A stretch of 64,000 bases of DNA from CAZPNX01 sp964588285 (GCA_964588285.1 CAZPNX010000011.1:1-64000), one strand, 5' to 3'; numbered from the stretch's first letter, positions 8,138 to 17,533 are shown. Numbers and translations: made by a program. The notes: generated from the letters alone by a model not told the origin.

Positions 8138-8164
8138 AAGGGGCGTCCACCAAGGACGCCCCTT
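8138..8164 (+). terminator. Stem-loop terminator after the HD-GYP gene
   Basis: AAGGGGCGTCC (8138-8148) pairs perfectly with GGACGCCCCTT (8154-8164) around a 5-nt loop. The following tract (gctctat) is only weakly T-rich, so termination may be partial. Confidence 0.65.
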
Positions 8165-8183
8165 GCTCTATCGGCGGGCGAGG

Positions 8184-8212
8184 TTGACAGTCCGGGTCGG
8201 GTGGTATATCAT
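8184..8212 (+). promoter_or_regulatory. Sigma70-type promoter for the first TPR gene
   Basis: TTGACA (8184-8189), a 17-bp spacer, then TATCAT (8207-8212), 5 of 6 to consensus. The predicted start near 8219 leaves about 14 nt before the in-frame ATG at 8233. Confidence 0.65.
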
Positions 8213-8232
8213 TGGGCCATGAGTCCGAGGCC

Positions 8233-9522
8233 ATGGCCATCCCCCTAGCCTTAAAACCCTGCTGGCTGGAGGCGGCCGGCGGTTATTATCCCCATCAGCT
8301 GTTGCGGTGCAAGGCCGAGATTTTAGAGATCGAGGGCCAATGGGACCAGGCTCGGGAGATCTATGCCGCCGGTCTGGAAAGACTGCCGGCCGATTCCCAG
8401 CCCGGGCTCCATGCCGAATGCCTGTTGCGTTTGGGTTGGCTGCTGCAGAACCAGGGCCAAACCGAAGAGGCGGCCGAGCTCTATCGCAGGGCCGAGGAGC
8501 TTTATCGAAGGGCGGGCGATGTGCGGGGAGCGGCCGACGCGGTCAGCAAGACGGGCACGGTTTATTGGGTCCAGGGCCGGTACCAGGAGGCCGAGGCCTG
8601 TTTTCGGGAAAGACTGGAGATGTTCCAGAAGCTTGAAGATTTCAAGGAGACGGCCGTCTCCCTGAGCTATCTGGGCAACGTCCATCTGGTGCGGGGACGC
8701 CCCAAGCAGGCCATCGAAACCTTTTCCCAAGCGCTGGAGATGTTCCACCGGATCCGGTTCCTGTCCGGCGTTTGGAAGACCAGCTGCAACCTGGGCACGG
8801 TCTACTATTCGCAAAAAAATTACACTCAGGCCCGCAGGCTTTTCCAGGAAAACCTGGAGGCGGCCGGGCTGATGGGCGACCGCCAGGGGGTGGGCGTCGC
8901 TTGGGGCAACTTGGGAAACATCCATTACAGTCTGGGCGAATACGACCAGGCATTGGAGTGCTACCGGCAGTACTACGACATATCACGGGAGATAGGCTAC
9001 CGTCAGGGACAGGCCATGGCCGCCGGCAACATGGGACTGGTGCACAAAGCCCGGGGCGAACTGGAGGCGGCCGCCGCCTTCTACTACGAGGACCTGGCCA
9101 TATTGGAACAGGTGGGCCAGAAGGCCGAGCTGGCCAAGGCGGCCAGCGCCCTGGGTCTGGTGCTCATGGAACTGGACCGGCTGGTCGAGGCCGAGCCCCT
9201 GCTTAGAAAATCCGAGGCGTTCTTCCTTGAATTGGAGGATGAGGAACAGTGTTGGGACGTCAGAGCCGACCTGGCTGAGCTCAGACGAAGACAGGGTCAT
9301 TTGGAAGAAGCCAGGGACCAGGCGGAAAAAGTACTGACTGCGGCCCGAGCCCAAGACGACTTGTCGGTTCAGGCCAAATCCCTGCTGACGGTCGGGCTGG
9401 CCTCCCGACAGGCCGGGGACAGGGCCGGGGCCAGAGAATGCCTGAAACAGGCGGCCTCGATTTTTCAAGAACTGGGGCTGGCCGAGAAATCCAAGCTGGC
9501 CGAGGAGGCGATGGATGGATAA
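8233..9522 (+). CDS. TPR-repeat protein, paralogue 1 of 3
   Basis: The 429-residue protein consists almost entirely of tetratricopeptide helices, about ten repeats. Several are of the G-N-L-G-N-I-H-Y-S-L-G-E-Y-D-Q-A-L-E-C-Y type found in large bacterial signalling proteins. It has no signal peptide and no catalytic domain, so it is probably a cytoplasmic scaffold. Its first 45 residues (G-G-Y-Y-P-H-Q-L-L ... G-Q-W-D-Q-A) match the starts of the TPR proteins at 43300 and 49029, so the three are paralogues. The ATG at 8233 follows the promoter by a short leader; an upstream TTG at 8212 overlaps the -10 box and is less likely. The next gene overlaps its end by 8 bp. Confidence 0.85.
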   Translation: MAIPLALKPCWLEAAGGYYPHQLLRCKAEILEIEGQWDQAREIYAAGLERLPADSQPGLHAECLLRLGWLLQNQGQTEEAAELYRRAEELYRRAGDVRGAADAVSKTGTVYWVQGRYQEAEACFRERLEMFQKLEDFKETAVSLSYLGNVHLVRGRPKQAIETFSQALEMFHRIRFLSGVWKTSCNLGTVYYSQKNYTQARRLFQENLEAAGLMGDRQGVGVAWGNLGNIHYSLGEYDQALECYRQYYDISREIGYRQGQAMAAGNMGLVHKARGELEAAAAFYYEDLAILEQVGQKAELAKAASALGLVLMELDRLVEAEPLLRKSEAFFLELEDEEQCWDVRADLAELRRRQGHLEEARDQAEKVLTAARAQDDLSVQAKSLLTVGLASRQAGDRAGARECLKQAASIFQELGLAEKSKLAEEAMDG

Positions 9523-9898
9523 AAATCTGCAGACCGCCAGAAAGTACCTGCGCCTGTTTGGCCGGGGCGATTTCGACGGCGCCACCCGGCTGATGCAGCC
9601 GCGGGCCTTGGTGCGCTGGCCCAACACCCGGGAAGTGTTCCGAACCAGAGATGATTTCATGGAGGCCAACAAGCGCTACCCCGGGAAATGGCTGTTCAAA
9701 TTCGAAAGGATCGAAACAACCGCAAACGGCGTGGCGGCCGCGGCCAGGGTCTTCTCCAAGACCTCGGGACAGAGTTTCCATGTGGTGTCCTTTTTCGAGA
9801 TCAAGAACGGGTTGATCGAAAAGATCACCGAGTACTGGGGGCAGGATGGCGAGCCCCCGGCCTGGAGAAAGCGAGGCGGATGGGCCAAGAGGTATTAA
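9515..9898 (+). CDS. NTF2/SnoaL-like small protein
   Basis: The 127-residue protein fits the cone-shaped NTF2-like fold: an opening helix (A-R-K-Y-L-R-L-F-G-R-G-D-F-D-G-A), a middle section with the aromatic and hydrophobic pattern of the curved sheet, and a closing strand with F-F-E-I-K-N-G-L-I-E-K-I-T-E-Y-W-G. The last pattern is typical of SnoaL-like domains. Such domains bind small hydrophobic ligands or act as cyclases or isomerases; nothing here fixes a substrate. It overlaps the TPR gene by 8 bp and is probably co-translated with it. Confidence 0.75.
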   Translation: MDKNLQTARKYLRLFGRGDFDGATRLMQPRALVRWPNTREVFRTRDDFMEANKRYPGKWLFKFERIETTANGVAAAARVFSKTSGQSFHVVSFFEIKNGLIEKITEYWGQDGEPPAWRKRGGWAKRY

Positions 9899-10019
9899 AA
9901 CGGTTTGCCAACGAAACTACCGTAAAAACGGGCAAACAAGCGAATCATACGAAACCTTTAGTTATCTCGAACAGGCGCGAACCGCTTAAGCAATCTAATA
10001 TGAACAGATTTTTTTGGCA

Positions 10020-10796
10020 ATGAACCAAGAAATTCTCTGCTTCATTCCTGGCCAGATAGACACCCACCTCCACACCCGGCATTCCTGCGATTCGGACATG
10101 GAGCCTCTGGAAGCCTGCCGCCGGGCGCTTGAGCTGGGGCTCAGGGCGATCGTCTTCACCGAGCACATGGACTTTGACCCCTCGGACGAGGGCTTCGGAT
10201 TCTACGACGCCGTGGCCATCCGCGACAGCCTGGACACCTGCCGCCGGGCTTTTCCGGGCCTGAGGATCTTCAAGGGGGTGGAGGTCACCTTCCAGAGCAA
10301 GTATCGAAAGCAGATCGAAAGGTTTCTGAAAAAGGGCGGGTTCGAATATTCCATCGGCTCGGTGCACATGGTGGGCCAGGGCGACATCTCCCGGGCCGAG
10401 CGGCAGAGCGACTATTTTTCCGGAAAGTCCGAGGAAGAGGCCTACCGGCCCTATTTCGAGGAGGTGCGGCTGGCGGCTGAAAGCGGGCTGTTCGACGCCA
10501 TCGGACACCTAGATCTTTGCAAGAAGTACGGAATAAGGCATTACGGCCCCCTGGACTGGAGAAGGTATGCCCCCGAAATCGAGGGAATTCTGAGGGAAGC
10601 CGCCTCCAAAGGCTGCGCCATTGAGCTCAACACCTCGGGAACCAGACAGGACCCGCAGGATACTTATCCCAACCTCGGGGTCATAGAGCTGTTCCGGAGA
10701 ATGGGAGGCCGGGTCCTATTAGGCAGCGACGCCCACCGGACCGTAGACATTGGCCATGCCTTTGAACAATATGAAAATAGGGTTTCTGCCGTATGA
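10020..10796 (+). CDS. PHP-domain phosphatase, histidinol-phosphatase-like
   Basis: The 258-residue protein carries the metal-binding PHP signatures in order: D-T-H-L-H-T at 14-19, T-E-H-M-D-F near 48, K-G-V-E-V near 88, a histidine at G-H-L-D-L near 163, and L-G-S-D-A-H at the C terminus. This matches the HisJ/HisK histidinol-phosphatase branch, which dephosphorylates histidinol phosphate using a trinuclear metal centre. No other his gene is near, so a different phosphoester substrate is possible. A TAATAT box at 9996-10001 would give a leader of about 12 nt without a clear ribosome binding site. The stop overlaps the thiD start by 4 bp. Confidence 0.85.
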   Translation: MNQEILCFIPGQIDTHLHTRHSCDSDMEPLEACRRALELGLRAIVFTEHMDFDPSDEGFGFYDAVAIRDSLDTCRRAFPGLRIFKGVEVTFQSKYRKQIERFLKKGGFEYSIGSVHMVGQGDISRAERQSDYFSGKSEEEAYRPYFEEVRLAAESGLFDAIGHLDLCKKYGIRHYGPLDWRRYAPEIEGILREAASKGCAIELNTSGTRQDPQDTYPNLGVIELFRRMGGRVLLGSDAHRTVDIGHAFEQYENRVSAV

Positions 10797-11596
10797 AATA
10801 TTTCGCCCTGACCGTTGCCGGGTCCGACTCCGGGGGCGGGGCCGGCATCCAGGCCGACCTCAAAACCTTCGCCGCCTTGGGAGTCCATGGGCTGTGCGCC
10901 CTGACCGCGGTCACCGCCCAGAACAGCCGGGGCGTGGAGGGTGTCCTAAGGATTCAGCCCAAGATGGTCTCGGCCCAGATCAAGGCGGTGATGGAGGACA
11001 TGGGCTGCGGGGCGGCCAAGACCGGAATGCTGTTCGATGCCGCCATCATCCATCAAGTGGCCCGGGATGTCCGCCGATACGGGATAAAACCCTTGGTGGT
11101 GGATCCGGTGATGGTGGCCAAGGGCGGCCACCGACTGCTGCGGGAATCGGCCGAGAAAGCGCTCCGCACCGAGCTTTTGCCCCTGGCGGCCATAGTCACC
11201 CCCAACATGGAGGAGGCGGCCCGGTTGGCCGGCCTAGAGGTGGGGGCCATTGGCGAAATGAAGGAGGCGGCCAAGAGGATTTATGATCTCGGGCCCAGGG
11301 CGGTGCTGGTCAAGGGCGGCCATCTTAATGCCGGGGCGGTGGACGTATTCTATGACGGACGGAAATTTCTGGAATTAGCGGCTCCCCGCAGCAAAACTAC
11401 AAACACCCACGGCACCGGCTGCACGCTATCAGCGGCCATCGCCGCCCATTTGGCTTTGGGGAGCGATCTGGAGGAAGCGGTTAGACGGGGCAAGGATTAT
11501 GTGTCCAGGGCCATTCGAAATTCATATCCTACCGGAAGAGGGCACGGCTCGCTGGATCATATGTGGATGTTCAAAGGCAAGAATCCGAAGGTTTAG
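10793..11596 (+). CDS. thiD: Hydroxymethylpyrimidine/phosphomethylpyrimidine kinase
   Basis: ThiD phosphorylates HMP and then HMP-phosphate to the diphosphate used in thiamine synthesis. The 267-residue length and signatures fit: A-G-S-D-S-G-G-G-A-G-I-Q-A-D at the N terminus, D-P-V-M-V-A-K-G-G near 102, and N-T-H-G-T-G-C-T-L-S, the anion hole and catalytic-base region of the ribokinase fold. It starts inside the stop of the PHP gene (ATGA overlap) and is followed after 3 bp by the BatA-like gene. No other thiamine gene is in the window, so the role may be de novo synthesis or salvage. Confidence 0.95.
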   Translation: MKYFALTVAGSDSGGGAGIQADLKTFAALGVHGLCALTAVTAQNSRGVEGVLRIQPKMVSAQIKAVMEDMGCGAAKTGMLFDAAIIHQVARDVRRYGIKPLVVDPVMVAKGGHRLLRESAEKALRTELLPLAAIVTPNMEEAARLAGLEVGAIGEMKEAAKRIYDLGPRAVLVKGGHLNAGAVDVFYDGRKFLELAAPRSKTTNTHGTGCTLSAAIAAHLALGSDLEEAVRRGKDYVSRAIRNSYPTGRGHGSLDHMWMFKGKNPKV

Positions 11597-11599
11597 GCC

Positions 11600-13540
11600 G
11601 TGGGGTTGATCGGCTTCCAAAACCCCTGGGCCCTGGCCCTGCTGCCGCTGGCCGCCCTGCCTTGGCTGCTGCACCTGCTGCGCCGGCGGCGGTTCCGCAA
11701 GGTGCCCTTCCCCAGCCTGATGCTGCTGGACGAACGCCGCAACATGGTCTGGCGCCGTTACCGGCTGGAGGAGATACTGCTGCTGATAATCAGGACGCTC
11801 TTGGTCCTGGGGCTGGTGGCGGCGTTGGCCAGGCCCTGGGTGCGGGGCTGGCTGCCCGGTTGGCTGTCGACCTCGGAACAATCGGTGGTGGTTATTCTGG
11901 ACGACTCGGCCAGCATGGGGGCTGTTTGCGGAGGCACCACGGCCATGGGTCTGGCCAAGAGAAAGCTTTCTCAGGTTTTGCAGGCCATGGGTTCGGGCTC
12001 CAAAGTGGCGGTGATCGGAGGCGGCCAAGGGACCCCGGTGCTGGCCGGGTTCGGCCATGTCAAAGCTGCCGCCCGGGCAGTGGAGGTGGCCGAGCCCAGG
12101 CCGGCCGGGACCGATCTGGTCGGGGCCGTAGTTTTGGCCGACCGGATGCTTAGCCAGACCAAACAGCCGTTGATCATCATCGCCAGCGATTTTCAAAAAA
12201 ACTGTTTTGGCCCATTAAAAGCCTATGGCGAGAGGACCGAATCCGGAGCCGGGGTGGTTTTGATAGACGCCGGGTTGAAACCGGCGCCGCCCAATCTCTC
12301 CTGGCACTCGATCAAGCCTTACCCCCTGCGCCGCCGGCTGGCGGTCGAGGGAGGCTGGACCGGGCCGGGCCAGGCCAGGATCAGCCTTTTTAAGGGCGGA
12401 CGGATGATGCATCAGGTATCGGCAACGGCCGACAGCGGTAAAAAAATAGCCGTCGGCATGGAGCTGCCACCGGGAGACTCGGTATGTCTTGTAGCCGGGG
12501 GCGACGGACTGGCGGCGGACGATACTTTTTTCCTGGCCGAAACCGGAAAACGGAACCGGACATGCCTGATAGTGGCCGAGGCCGAATCTCCGGGCCAGGC
12601 CCTGCTGGCCAAGGCCCTTGAGTCTTTGGCCGGAGCCGGCTACCGCTGGATACGAAAGGCCAGGCCCGGGATCAGCGAGCTTAAGCAGGCCGACGTTGTT
12701 ATGCTGACAGCCGAACAACTGGACCAGCCCCTTATAGACGCTGTCGCCAGAGCGGTGGATATGAGCCGGGGCTTGGTAGCCGTGCCTCCGGCCGGGGCGG
12801 ATACTTCTCAATACAATCGGCTTTTTTCCGGCTTGGGCTCATCCCTGAGGCTTTTGGCTTTGGCTGGCGCCGGAGAACAGCCACTGAGGCTTTCTCCTGG
12901 CCCCCAAGTTACAGAAGCGGGCCTGGACCCCAGAATTGCCGAGGCGGTGCAGGTGAAAGGATACTGGAAAGCTTCTTCCGGAGTTTCGGCCGCCCTGACG
13001 GTCGGCGGGCAAGAGCCGGCCCTGGTGCTGGAGGAAGCCCGAGGCTGCCGGCTGGTGGCCTGGCTGGCCGGAATCGATCCCTCGATGAGCGATCTGGCCT
13101 TCAGATCCCTGTTTCCCATCCTGCTCCATCGGTCGATGGAATTTGCCGGGGAGTGGCTGCCGGCCGGGCAATACCAGGTCGGCGATACCCTAAGGCTGCG
13201 GTCCAGCCTGGAAATCCAAGTCCACTCTCCGGAAGGAATCGGCCTGACCGGAATCAATGAGGGCGGAACCTCACGTTGGGTTTTGTCTCAGCCGGGATGG
13301 TACCGTCTCTCAGGGCCATTCGGCGATCGCTTGGTGGCAGCCAATCTGCCGTCAGAGGAATCGGATTTGGAGCCGCTGGCCGGCCTGCCGGGAAAGCCGG
13401 AAAATAGGAGCGGCGGCGAATCGGCTTCCCGGACCCGGTCGGAGCAGCCGGCCTGGCGGGTTCTGCTGCTGGTTGCCCTGCTGCTTTTGGCGGCCGAGTC
13501 CGGGCTGAGAATAAGGCTGGCCGGGCAAAAAAACGGTTGA
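11600..13540 (+). CDS. BatA-type membrane protein with von Willebrand A domain
   Basis: The 646-residue protein starts with the BatA/aerotolerance N-terminal region: L-I-G-F-Q-N-P-W-A-L-A-L-L-P plus two membrane segments and an R-R-R-R junction, up to residue ~85. A VWA domain follows with the metal-dependent adhesion motif D-D-S-A-S (101-105). The long middle part is beta-rich and unassigned, and a last membrane segment lies near 615-635, so the bulk sits outside the inner membrane between anchors. Family members often work with MoxR ATPases and DUF58 proteins, but neither is adjacent here. The start is a GTG at 11600, 3 bp after thiD. Confidence 0.88.
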   Translation: MGLIGFQNPWALALLPLAALPWLLHLLRRRRFRKVPFPSLMLLDERRNMVWRRYRLEEILLLIIRTLLVLGLVAALARPWVRGWLPGWLSTSEQSVVVILDDSASMGAVCGGTTAMGLAKRKLSQVLQAMGSGSKVAVIGGGQGTPVLAGFGHVKAAARAVEVAEPRPAGTDLVGAVVLADRMLSQTKQPLIIIASDFQKNCFGPLKAYGERTESGAGVVLIDAGLKPAPPNLSWHSIKPYPLRRRLAVEGGWTGPGQARISLFKGGRMMHQVSATADSGKKIAVGMELPPGDSVCLVAGGDGLAADDTFFLAETGKRNRTCLIVAEAESPGQALLAKALESLAGAGYRWIRKARPGISELKQADVVMLTAEQLDQPLIDAVARAVDMSRGLVAVPPAGADTSQYNRLFSGLGSSLRLLALAGAGEQPLRLSPGPQVTEAGLDPRIAEAVQVKGYWKASSGVSAALTVGGQEPALVLEEARGCRLVAWLAGIDPSMSDLAFRSLFPILLHRSMEFAGEWLPAGQYQVGDTLRLRSSLEIQVHSPEGIGLTGINEGGTSRWVLSQPGWYRLSGPFGDRLVAANLPSEESDLEPLAGLPGKPENRSGGESASRTRSEQPAWRVLLLVALLLLAAESGLRIRLAGQKNG

Positions 13541-13565
13541 CTTCCGGCCCCAATTATGGTAAAAA
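13537..13565 (+). promoter_or_regulatory. Candidate promoter for the membrane coiled-coil protein
   Basis: TTGACT (13537-13542) overlaps the stop of the upstream gene and is followed by a 17-bp spacer and TAAAAA (13560-13565). A TATAGT at 13566-13571 is a better -10 box but too far from the -35. Confidence 0.35.
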
Positions 13566-13596
13566 TATAGTATGGAATGAGGGGGGGGGAGCATAA

Positions 13597-14694
13597 ATGG
13601 CCCAAACCAAAGGATCCAAAACCAGCGGCCTGATAGCAGCTTTGATAGCGGTGGCCGTGGTCACCATAGGCGGCGTTACCGGCGTAGCATTTGTCAGCTG
13701 GCCGGAAGGCGGCCAGAACCAGCAGTCCCAGGCCGACAAGCAGCTGGAGGTGCTGGCAAAATCGGCCGGAATGGTGTCCACCAAGATTCTGCTGGACTAC
13801 AGCGATCCCATGGAGCAGCAGTTCGCTTTGGAGAAGGCGGTCAAGGATCTGAAGGAGGTGTTCCCCGAGGTGGCCCAGGTGTGGGTGCTCAACGATAAGA
13901 ACGTGGTCATCTACGCCACCAAGCCCGCTGATATCGAAAAACCGTATCAGCCGCCGGCCGGGATTAAGATACCGGATCCGGCCAAGTTCTTCACCGGACA
14001 GCTTTCGCCGGAGCAGAAATTCGTATCCGCCCCGCTCAAACTGCAGGATAGATTATTGGGCGGGCTGCGTCTGATGGTTTCCCAACCGCAAACCAAAACC
14101 TCTGCCGGTAAAAAGGATCAGGTGGTCATCGTCGGGGCGGTGGCCCTCATCGTGGGTTTGGTGATGCCGGTGGTTCTGGTCAGCCTGATGGGCGGTGGGG
14201 GAGGCCGTCCGGCTGCACCGGCCACCGACGCCAACACTCTGCGGGCCCTCAAGGCCGAGGAGGCATCGATCAACGCCAGGCTGGAATCGGCCCGCAAGGA
14301 GCTGGCTAAGGCCGAGGAGCTGAAATCGCAGCAGAACTTCATCGAATCCCAGATCGAGGCCATGCGCCGGCTCCAAATCGAAGAGGCCCAGAAATTGGAG
14401 GCCCTGCAGAAAGAGGCGGCCGAGATGGTCAGCCAGATGGAGCAGCGCCGCTCCCTGACGCCCCAGGAGATGACGGCCAATTTAAGCCAGCAGGACCAGG
14501 AGCTGATGCAGAAGATCGAAAGCCACCGCAAGGAGGAGATGCTTCTAGCCCGAAAGATAGAGGAGATCCGCAAAAAAGTGATCGACCTCGATCGCAGGAT
14601 AGAGGCCAGGCGCAAGGAGGAGGCGGAGATCGGGGTGCGCATCGAAGCCAAGAAACGCGAGGAACAGGCCCTCAACCAGAGGATGGGCGGGTAG
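13597..14694 (+). CDS. Two-pass membrane protein with periplasmic domain and long coiled coil
   Basis: I do not recognise a named family. Residues 10-33 form one membrane helix. Residues 40-165 form an external alpha/beta domain whose spacing (V-L-A-K-S-A-G-M-V ... V-A-Q-V-W-V-L-N-D-K-N-V-V-I-Y-A) resembles single Cache/PAS-type sensors. A second helix lies at ~173-196, then a glycine-rich turn and about 165 residues of continuous charged coiled coil facing the cytoplasm. No kinase, cyclase or HAMP motif is visible, so it may relay a signal to a partner or act structurally. A G-rich ribosome binding site (GGGGGAG) precedes the ATG, and a strong terminator follows. Confidence 0.7.
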   Translation: MAQTKGSKTSGLIAALIAVAVVTIGGVTGVAFVSWPEGGQNQQSQADKQLEVLAKSAGMVSTKILLDYSDPMEQQFALEKAVKDLKEVFPEVAQVWVLNDKNVVIYATKPADIEKPYQPPAGIKIPDPAKFFTGQLSPEQKFVSAPLKLQDRLLGGLRLMVSQPQTKTSAGKKDQVVIVGAVALIVGLVMPVVLVSLMGGGGGRPAAPATDANTLRALKAEEASINARLESARKELAKAEELKSQQNFIESQIEAMRRLQIEEAQKLEALQKEAAEMVSQMEQRRSLTPQEMTANLSQQDQELMQKIESHRKEEMLLARKIEEIRKKVIDLDRRIEARRKEEAEIGVRIEAKKREEQALNQRMGG

Positions 14695-14770
14695 GGGACG
14701 GCTCGGCCTCGGGCCGGCGGCCGGTGGTTATGGTTGACGGTTATTGGGATGCGGTCAAACGACCGCCAGC

Positions 14771-14798
14771 AAAAGACGGGGTGGCACCCCGTCTTTTT
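14771..14798 (+). terminator. Strong intrinsic terminator
   Basis: AAAAGACGGGG (14771-14781) pairs perfectly with CCCCGTCTTTT (14787-14797) around a 5-nt loop and ends in a T-run. The A-run on the left arm could make it work in both directions. It separates the membrane coiled-coil gene from the glycan cluster. Confidence 0.85.
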
Positions 14799-14969
14799 GA
14801 CATGGAAGCAATTTTGTCTTCTTTTGCATCCGCCAGGTCCCCTCATATCTGAAAAGAACAGAAATAACATACCAATTCTGTGCCGGCTTCGGTGGGAGAT
14901 ATTTTACAGTATCATCTTTGGGCTAGCGTTAGGGGCGCGGCAATTGGTATGGATTGGCAATAATACTGC

Positions 14970-16259
14970 ATGAATCTTTTCCGGCAGAGCCTAAGCTCGA
15001 TTGCGGTTCAGATTGCCGGTTTGGTGCTGGGACTGGGATCGGGCGTCATCATTGCCAGGTGGCTGGGTCCTTCGGCCAAGGGGACCGTCACCCTCTATGT
15101 GATGCTGGCCGGGGCCCTAGCCACGGCTGGTAATCTGGGCCTGGGTTCGGCCAACGTTCATTTGGTGGGCAGCGGACGGATGTCGGCTTCCAAGGCTTGG
15201 GCCGGCTCCTGGTGGCTGTCATGGATTGTCGGACTAGGGCTGGCGGCGGGGGCGTTCTTTGCCGCTCCTCTGGTCGGCCTGGCTTTGAGGAAACCGGCGG
15301 ACATGAACCTGCTAACCGCGGCCCTGGCCGGTGTACCCTTGGCCATCCTATTTGACTGCCAGGCAAATCTGCTGCGGGGTTTGCAGCTGGTGGGTCGTTT
15401 CAATCTGGCGATGTTGTCCAGGCATGGATCCAGGCTGGCGGCGCTGTTGGCCTTGGTGGCCTGGCTGGGGCTGGGTGTGCCGGGAGCCATCTGGGCGGTC
15501 AACCTCTCCTTGGCCGCAGCCGCGGCTCTGTCGGCTTTCTGGCTTTGGCGGAATCGGGCTGTTTCCCTGATGCCCTCGCTTAACGATCTCGGCCGTTTAC
15601 TAAAATACGGGCTAAAAGCCATGCCGGGTCAGCTGCTTCAGTTTCTCAACTACCGGTTGGATCTTTTCATTCTAGGCGCATTCTGGGACAGCCGCCAGGT
15701 GGGCCTCTATGCCACTGCCGTTTTCGCTGCGGAATTGATCTGGCACATACCCAACGGGATCAACATCGCCCTTTTTCCGGCAATATCAGCCGAGCCCGAT
15801 CCGGCTAAAGCGGCAGAGCTGAGCAGCCGGGTGATGAGGCACAGCGTTTTCTGGTGCCTTTTGCTGGCGGTTGCCATGGCGGCCGCGGCCGGCCCGGTGG
15901 TCGACCTTTTGTACGGAAAGGACTTCGCCCCCTCGGCAGCGGCTTGGCGCGTCCTGCTTTTAGGCGCAGTGGCCATGGTCCCGGCAAAACTGGCGCTCAA
16001 CCATCTGGCGGGAATCGGGCGTCCCCAATACCTGAGCTACGCCGCCTTATTGGGTCTGGCAGCCACCGCAACCATGGATCTAGCCCTGATACCGCGCTGG
16101 GGGATGATGGGAGCGGCCTGGGCCTCTTCGGCCGCATACCTGCTGGTAGCCTTAGCCGGCCTATACTGGCTCAAGCGCCACGGCGGGGCCGGCCTCAGAA
16201 AAAGCCTGATCATCCGGGCCGGCGACTTCAACCAATACCACCGCTTGCTGGTTTCATGA
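14970..16259 (+). CDS. Polysaccharide flippase (Wzx/MATE-like)
   Basis: The 429-residue, very hydrophobic protein has about 12-14 membrane helices and matches lipid-linked oligosaccharide flippases. Typical features are the opening F-R-Q-S-L-S-S-I-A-V-Q-I-A-G-L-V-L-G-L, the R-W-L-G-P early loop and P-G-Q-L-L-Q-F-L-N-Y-R-L-D near the middle. It would move undecaprenyl-linked repeat units across the inner membrane. It heads a run of seven glycan genes that mostly overlap by 4 bp. An AATAAT/TAATAC box lies only 4-6 bp before the ATG and no ribosome binding site is seen, so the message may be nearly leaderless. Confidence 0.88.
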   Translation: MNLFRQSLSSIAVQIAGLVLGLGSGVIIARWLGPSAKGTVTLYVMLAGALATAGNLGLGSANVHLVGSGRMSASKAWAGSWWLSWIVGLGLAAGAFFAAPLVGLALRKPADMNLLTAALAGVPLAILFDCQANLLRGLQLVGRFNLAMLSRHGSRLAALLALVAWLGLGVPGAIWAVNLSLAAAAALSAFWLWRNRAVSLMPSLNDLGRLLKYGLKAMPGQLLQFLNYRLDLFILGAFWDSRQVGLYATAVFAAELIWHIPNGINIALFPAISAEPDPAKAAELSSRVMRHSVFWCLLLAVAMAAAAGPVVDLLYGKDFAPSAAAWRVLLLGAVAMVPAKLALNHLAGIGRPQYLSYAALLGLAATATMDLALIPRWGMMGAAWASSAAYLLVALAGLYWLKRHGGAGLRKSLIIRAGDFNQYHRLLVS

Positions 16260-17533
16260 AACAGGTGCTGGCCCTGACCGCCATCGAGCCGCCCTTCAGA
16301 GGAAGGCTGGTGGAGACCCAGTTCCTCAAACCGTTGGCTCGCGCCTTAAGAGACGAAACAGGGACGGCTTGGGAATATCTGTCGCTGTCCCCATTCTGGT
16401 ACCGATTTTCCAGAAAAAATTTTTTGGGAGAATTCCGTCGGACAAAGATTGCCATCGAACGGATCAAAAAATATCTATCATCCCGAAAAGTCCGATCGAC
16501 TTTCGTCAATCTGCCCTATCCCTGGCATCCCAGGCATTTCAATCTGAGGGCCGGCCAGGCGATGGTTTTTGCCTCGCTGGCCTATCCCCGGCTGGCAGGG
16601 TTCCTCTCGCTTAACCCGGCTCAGCTGATCGTGGCCCGCAGTTATCCGGCGGCCCTGCTGGCCAACTTGGAAAAAAGGTTTAAGGGGACGCCATACATCT
16701 TCGACATGCGGGGCCTTTATCCCGAGGAAGGCCTCAATGCCGGGGTGTTTGAGCCGGAATCGCCGGATTACCGCTTCTGGAAAAGAAGGGAACTGGAGCT
16801 GATCTCGTCCGCCGAGCGCTGCCTGGTGGTATCCCAGCCGTTCGCCGAGCACGTCCGGAGCCTGGCGCCGGAAGCCCGGGTGTCCGTTATTCCCTGTTGC
16901 GTGGACACTGAGGAGGTGGGCTACGACGCCGAACTGCGTAAACTGGCCAAAAAGGAGCACGGGCTTGAAGGCCGGTTCGTTCTGCTTCATCTGGGTTCCT
17001 TCGGCACCAAAGGAGACCGCGGCCTGGTCGCCCAGTATCTCAAGCGATTCCGCCGCGTCTGTTCCGAGGCCATCCTGGTGGCGGCCACCGGGACGCCAAG
17101 CTTTGTCCCTGAGATCCGAGTCGCGTTTCTGGGCCAGGGGCTCTCGGAAAATGATTTCAGGGTGATCAATCCCGGGCCGGATCAACTACACCAGGTGAGG
17201 GCATTGGGCGATGCCGGATTGATTCTGGAACGAAAGGTGGCCAACACCCATGCCTGCCTTTCGGTAAAGCTGGGGGAATATCTGGCTTCGGGCCTGCCGG
17301 TGATCTGCACCCCGCACGTCGAGGGCGCGGCCCGTTTGGTGGAGCGGTACGAATGCGGGCTGGTGGTGGATCCGGACGACCCCTCGGCACCGCAAGAAAG
17401 GGAGAAAGAATTTTTAAAACGCTACCGGATTCTTCGGGAGAATGGATTCAAGCTGGCCCGTCATTACCTCTCCCTGGAAAACTGCGCCGCCCTTTGGCGG
17501 CAGGCCATAAAACAAGCCTTGAGGTCGACATGA
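16256..17533 (+). CDS. Glycosyltransferase, GT4-like
   Basis: The 425-residue protein has the two-domain GT-B outline. The N-terminal half contains P-Y-I-F-D-M-R-G-L-Y-P-E near 140. The C-terminal half has V-L-L-H-L-G-S-F-G near 243 and, near 325-360, an E-R-K-V-A-N-T-H-A-C stretch followed by K-L-G-E-Y-L-A-S-G-L-P-V-I-C, the nucleotide-sugar-binding segment. It likely transfers a sugar from an NDP-sugar in building the surface glycan; donor and acceptor are unknown. The ATG at 16256 overlaps the flippase stop by 4 bp, and its own stop overlaps the next gene by 4 bp. The frame is open much further upstream, but only as a shadow of the flippase. Confidence 0.85.
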   Translation: MKQVLALTAIEPPFRGRLVETQFLKPLARALRDETGTAWEYLSLSPFWYRFSRKNFLGEFRRTKIAIERIKKYLSSRKVRSTFVNLPYPWHPRHFNLRAGQAMVFASLAYPRLAGFLSLNPAQLIVARSYPAALLANLEKRFKGTPYIFDMRGLYPEEGLNAGVFEPESPDYRFWKRRELELISSAERCLVVSQPFAEHVRSLAPEARVSVIPCCVDTEEVGYDAELRKLAKKEHGLEGRFVLLHLGSFGTKGDRGLVAQYLKRFRRVCSEAILVAATGTPSFVPEIRVAFLGQGLSENDFRVINPGPDQLHQVRALGDAGLILERKVANTHACLSVKLGEYLASGLPVICTPHVEGAARLVERYECGLVVDPDDPSAPQEREKEFLKRYRILRENGFKLARHYLSLENCAALWRQAIKQALRST